Positions 7,901-9,260 of a stretch of DNA of 9,260 nucleotides are shown in pieces (the stretch's first letter is position 1; each line of letters begins with the position of its first letter). The position numbers and the translations under genes were made by a program. The stretch comes from an uncultured Alistipes sp. (GTDB lineage: Bacteria > Bacteroidota > Bacteroidia > Bacteroidales > Rikenellaceae). Under the pieces are notes generated by a model. That model made no database searches, was not told where the DNA came from, and worked only from the letters and a program-made list of their open reading frames with translations. The stretch spans positions 1-9,260 of the forward strand of contig CALLRW010000019.1 of assembly GCA_938014215.1 (NCBI GenBank), read 5' to 3'.

Positions 7901-8251
7901 GCGGCGCGCGACGCCGGGGGTGTATGGATCAACGGCCGCGAGATGGTCGATGCGCAGAAGTGGTACCAGGCCATCGGTTCGCAGTCGGGCCTGCCGCAGT
8001 ACTACACCTATTCGGCGACGAACTTCCGCCTGCAGGAGCTTTCGCTGGGTTACACGCTGCCGTCGAAGTGGTTCCGCGACCGGATGCGGATGACCGTTTC
8101 GTTCGTGGGGCGCAACCTCTGGATGATCTACTGCAAGGCGCCGTTCGACCCCGAGGCCGTGGCCTCGACGGGGCTGAACTATCAGGGCATCGACTACTTC
8201 ATGATGCCGTCGCTCAGGAGCCTCGGCTTCAGTGTCAAATTCCAATTCTAA
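4907..8251 (+). CDS. susC-like: SusC/RagA-family TonB-dependent outer-membrane transporter with STN signalling domain
   Basis: A complete 1114-residue transporter that would import a bound ligand across the outer membrane using TonB energy. Residues 1-31 are a signal peptide (basic start, LALLVCLSCALF core, AKA before QT). Residues about 36-109 are an STN domain (ITLNLQNATLEQAMDKIKAQ to IFIYKQ), the periplasmic part that signals to FecR proteins. Residues 118-193 are a carboxypeptidase-regulatory-like domain (GRVTDAKGQPIIGASV, then DVDGRFSL). The SusC motif ESVVVTALGIKRQEKALSY follows at 198-216, then the plug (about 217-345) with ALYVIDGIPM and LYGSEAANGAVMITTKKG. The remainder is the barrel, ending in FSVKFQF with a terminal Phe, as needed for barrel assembly. 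A glycine run (NFGGGGGTEF, 285-294) sits in the plug. The ATG at 4907 gives a complete signal peptide. The SusD-like gene begins 12 bases after its stop, in one operon. Substrate unknown. Confidence 0.96.
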   Translation: MEKTGFAQKNGRLFRLALLVCLSCALFTAKAQTARITLNLQNATLEQAMDKIKAQTRYLFINRDVEDLESRKVSINVSNELITQVLDQLFAPFDIGYDIDGRSIFIYKQQAAAARPVPVSGRVTDAKGQPIIGASVIVRGTTLGVSTDVDGRFSLEVPAPAASQTLEVSYLGCETVSVPVGSRTSFAVTLRESASEIESVVVTALGIKRQEKALSYNVQQVEASDITLVKDANFMNSLSGKVAGVTINASSSGVGGATKVVLRGNKSISQSSNALYVIDGIPMYNFGGGGGTEFDSRGATESIADINPEDIESISVLTGAAAAALYGSEAANGAVMITTKKGQAGALKVTLSSNTEFLNPFVQPEFQNRYGTGLNGQRSGSNIYSWGERLNAASRYGYTPDDFFETGHVYTNAFTLSGGTDKNQTYFSAAAVNSDGIIPNNEYDRYNFTFRNTTYFLKDKLRLDASASYIYQQDQNMTNQGVYSNPLVSAYLFPRGENFDLYRRFERYNEGTKLMEQFWSSDMEGGDLRMQNPYWIAYRNLRNTDKKRYMLSFSASYDILPWLNVTGRVRIDNMNSLYTQKLYASSNTTITDGGKNGHYTEARTYDSQTYGDVMVNVNKTFGDDWSLQTNLGTSINNVKSDELSYRGPIQENGLPNVFNVFDLDDTKKRAEKTGWHDQTQSLFASVEVGWKQMLYLTVTGRNDWASQIAGSSSSSFFYPSVGLSWVPTSLWDTGEALSYLKIRGSIASVGMPFPRYLTIPTYEYDATNRVWKDKTHYPIGDLKPERTTTYEVGVDARLWRHINLSASWYQADTKNQTFDPSLPPSSSYTTIYLQTGHVRNTGVELSAGYDNTWRDFRWATNFTYSWNRNEIIELAANAVNPITGEPLNLEKLDIKGLGKAKYILKEGGTLGDLYTTSNLRFNDNGYIEVDKSGNLLLTDEGDDIYLGSVFPDHTLAWRNDFSWKGVNLGVLFTGRIGGICYSATQANLDLYGVSEASAAARDAGGVWINGREMVDAQKWYQAIGSQSGLPQYYTYSATNFRLQELSLGYTLPSKWFRDRMRMTVSFVGRNLWMIYCKAPFDPEAVASTGLNYQGIDYFMMPSLRSLGFSVKFQF

Positions 8252-8263
8252 ACGACTACGGGC

Positions 8264-9260
8264 ATGAAAAAGATAACGACAACAACGGGCCGGCTGCTTC
8301 TGGCGGCCGCACTGCTGGCACTGGTCTCCTGTACGGGTGATTTCGAGGATATCAACCGCAACCCGAACCAGGTGACCGAGGAGCAGATGGAGGCCCTGAA
8401 CTACAAGACGGGTACGAAGGTCCGCACGCTGCAGGGCCTGGTGATTCCCGTCGAGGAGCACATGTACCAGTTCAACGAGTCGCTGACGGGCGGGCCGTTC
8501 GCGGGCTATATCGGCGCCACGGTGGACACGTGGCAGACGAAGTTCGAGACCTACAACCCTTCGGCCGACTGGCGCAAGTGGCCCTTCGCCAATGTCATCA
8601 CCGAGACCTACACCCCCTACAAGGGGATTGTCGGCGGTACGGACGACGAGGTGGCCATCGCCTTTGCGCGGCTGCTGCGCGTGGCGATCATGCAGCGGGT
8701 GACGGACTCCTACGGTCCGATTCCCTACTCGAAGCTCGAGAGCAACGAATCGCTCTACGTGGAGTATGACTCGCAGGAGGCGGTCTATACGAAGATGTTC
8801 GAGGAGCTGGACGAGGCCATCGCGACGCTGGGCCGCAACACAACCCTCTCGTCCGATGCGTGGAGCCGCTACGACGGGGTCTACTACGGCAACATCGCGC
8901 AATGGTTGAAGTATGCCAACTCGCTGAAGCTTCGCATGGCGATGCGCCTGACGGAGGTGAAGCCCGAGCTGGCGCAGACGAAGGCCTCGGAAGCGATTGC
9001 CGGGGGCGTCATCACGTCGAATGCCGACAACGCGGCGATGCACGCCGCGGAGAACCGCACGACGCTCATCTACAACGACTGGGGCGACCACCGCGTGGGT
9101 GCCGACATCCTCTGCTACATGACGGGCTACAATGACCCGCGTGTGGAGAAGATGTTCCTGCCGAACGACGTGGGCAATTACGTCGGGATCCGCATCGGTA
9201 TTGATGTGGCGGGCAAGTCGACGGCCATGACGAAGTATTCGAACCTGATCGTCGAGTCGA
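8264..9260 (+). CDS. susD-like: SusD/RagB-like surface lipoprotein (SusD-like_2 type), 3' end outside window
   Basis: The first 332 residues are visible and the frame is still open at the right edge. Residues 1-22 are a lipoprotein signal (KK, a leucine/alanine core, then LVSC with Cys23 as the lipidated residue). The acidic stretch after it (CTGDFEDINRNPNQ) fits export to the cell surface in Bacteroidota, and DFEDINRNPN is typical of the SusD-like_2 group. Other family patterns are VTDSYGPIPYS (146-156), NSLKLRMAMRL (219-229), and DPRVEKMF (291-298). It should act as the lid and ligand-binding partner of the SusC-like protein encoded 12 bases upstream in the same phase. Members are commonly about 500 residues, so roughly a third is missing. 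The first ATG after the susC stop is the only start that yields the lipoprotein signal. Ligand unknown: polysaccharide, peptide or another nutrient are all possible. Confidence 0.93.
   Translation, partial: MKKITTTTGRLLLAAALLALVSCTGDFEDINRNPNQVTEEQMEALNYKTGTKVRTLQGLVIPVEEHMYQFNESLTGGPFAGYIGATVDTWQTKFETYNPSADWRKWPFANVITETYTPYKGIVGGTDDEVAIAFARLLRVAIMQRVTDSYGPIPYSKLESNESLYVEYDSQEAVYTKMFEELDEAIATLGRNTTLSSDAWSRYDGVYYGNIAQWLKYANSLKLRMAMRLTEVKPELAQTKASEAIAGGVITSNADNAAMHAAENRTTLIYNDWGDHRVGADILCYMTGYNDPRVEKMFLPNDVGNYVGIRIGIDVAGKSTAMTKYSNLIVES

Noticed and set aside
5147..9091. 1314-codon open frame on the minus strand
   Set aside because: It lies opposite the certain susC-like and susD-like genes and has a low-complexity Arg/Val/His-rich translation. 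Treated as a codon-bias effect.
1..9260. CRISPR arrays, insertion sequences, tRNA or rRNA genes
   Set aside because: No regularly spaced repeats, transposase motifs, terminal inverted repeats flanking a gene, or cloverleaf-like sequences were seen when reading both strands.

Overview
The window is a stretch of a GC-rich Bacteroidota chromosome. An Alistipes-like gut member of the order Bacteroidales fits best, but this rests on gene content and composition, not on a marker gene. Supporting signs are a SusC/SusD pair, an ECF sigma factor with a FecR-type anti-sigma factor, AT-rich intergenic DNA between GC-rich genes, no usable Shine-Dalgarno sites, and one promoter box that fits the Bacteroides -7 consensus exactly.

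Left part (1-2653, plus strand): the C-terminal end of a thioredoxin-fold protein is followed after 15 bases by a complete 785-residue outer-membrane beta-barrel protein of the TonB-dependent-receptor-like type (carboxypeptidase-regulatory-like domain, plug-like domain, barrel). The short gap suggests one transcription unit. A gap of about 270 bases (2654-2926) holds inverted and direct repeats that could end transcription from both sides.

Middle (2927-4706): an ECF sigma-70 family factor lies on the minus strand and a FecR-type anti-sigma factor on the plus strand. They diverge from a 247-base AT-rich control region containing a perfect Bacteroides -7 box for the sigma gene and a pair of 8-base AAATATTT palindromes spaced 22 bases apart.

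Right part (4707-9260, plus strand): a 200-base leader with a hairpin and a possible 22-codon micro-ORF precedes a full-length SusC/RagA-family TonB-dependent transporter of 1114 residues. This carries an extra N-terminal STN signalling domain. Twelve bases later comes the start of a SusD-like surface lipoprotein, cut off by the window end.

Working model: ligand bound by the SusD-like lipoprotein enters the SusC-like transporter. The transporter's periplasmic STN domain contacts the C-terminal domain of FecR, which releases or activates the ECF sigma factor, which in turn drives the transporter operon. The parts are clear from the sequence; the circuit is inferred from the family. The substrate cannot be told, because no degrading enzyme lies inside the window. 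I did not find a convincing undescribed system. The most useful leads are the divergent sigma/anti-sigma layout and the structured leader upstream of susC.
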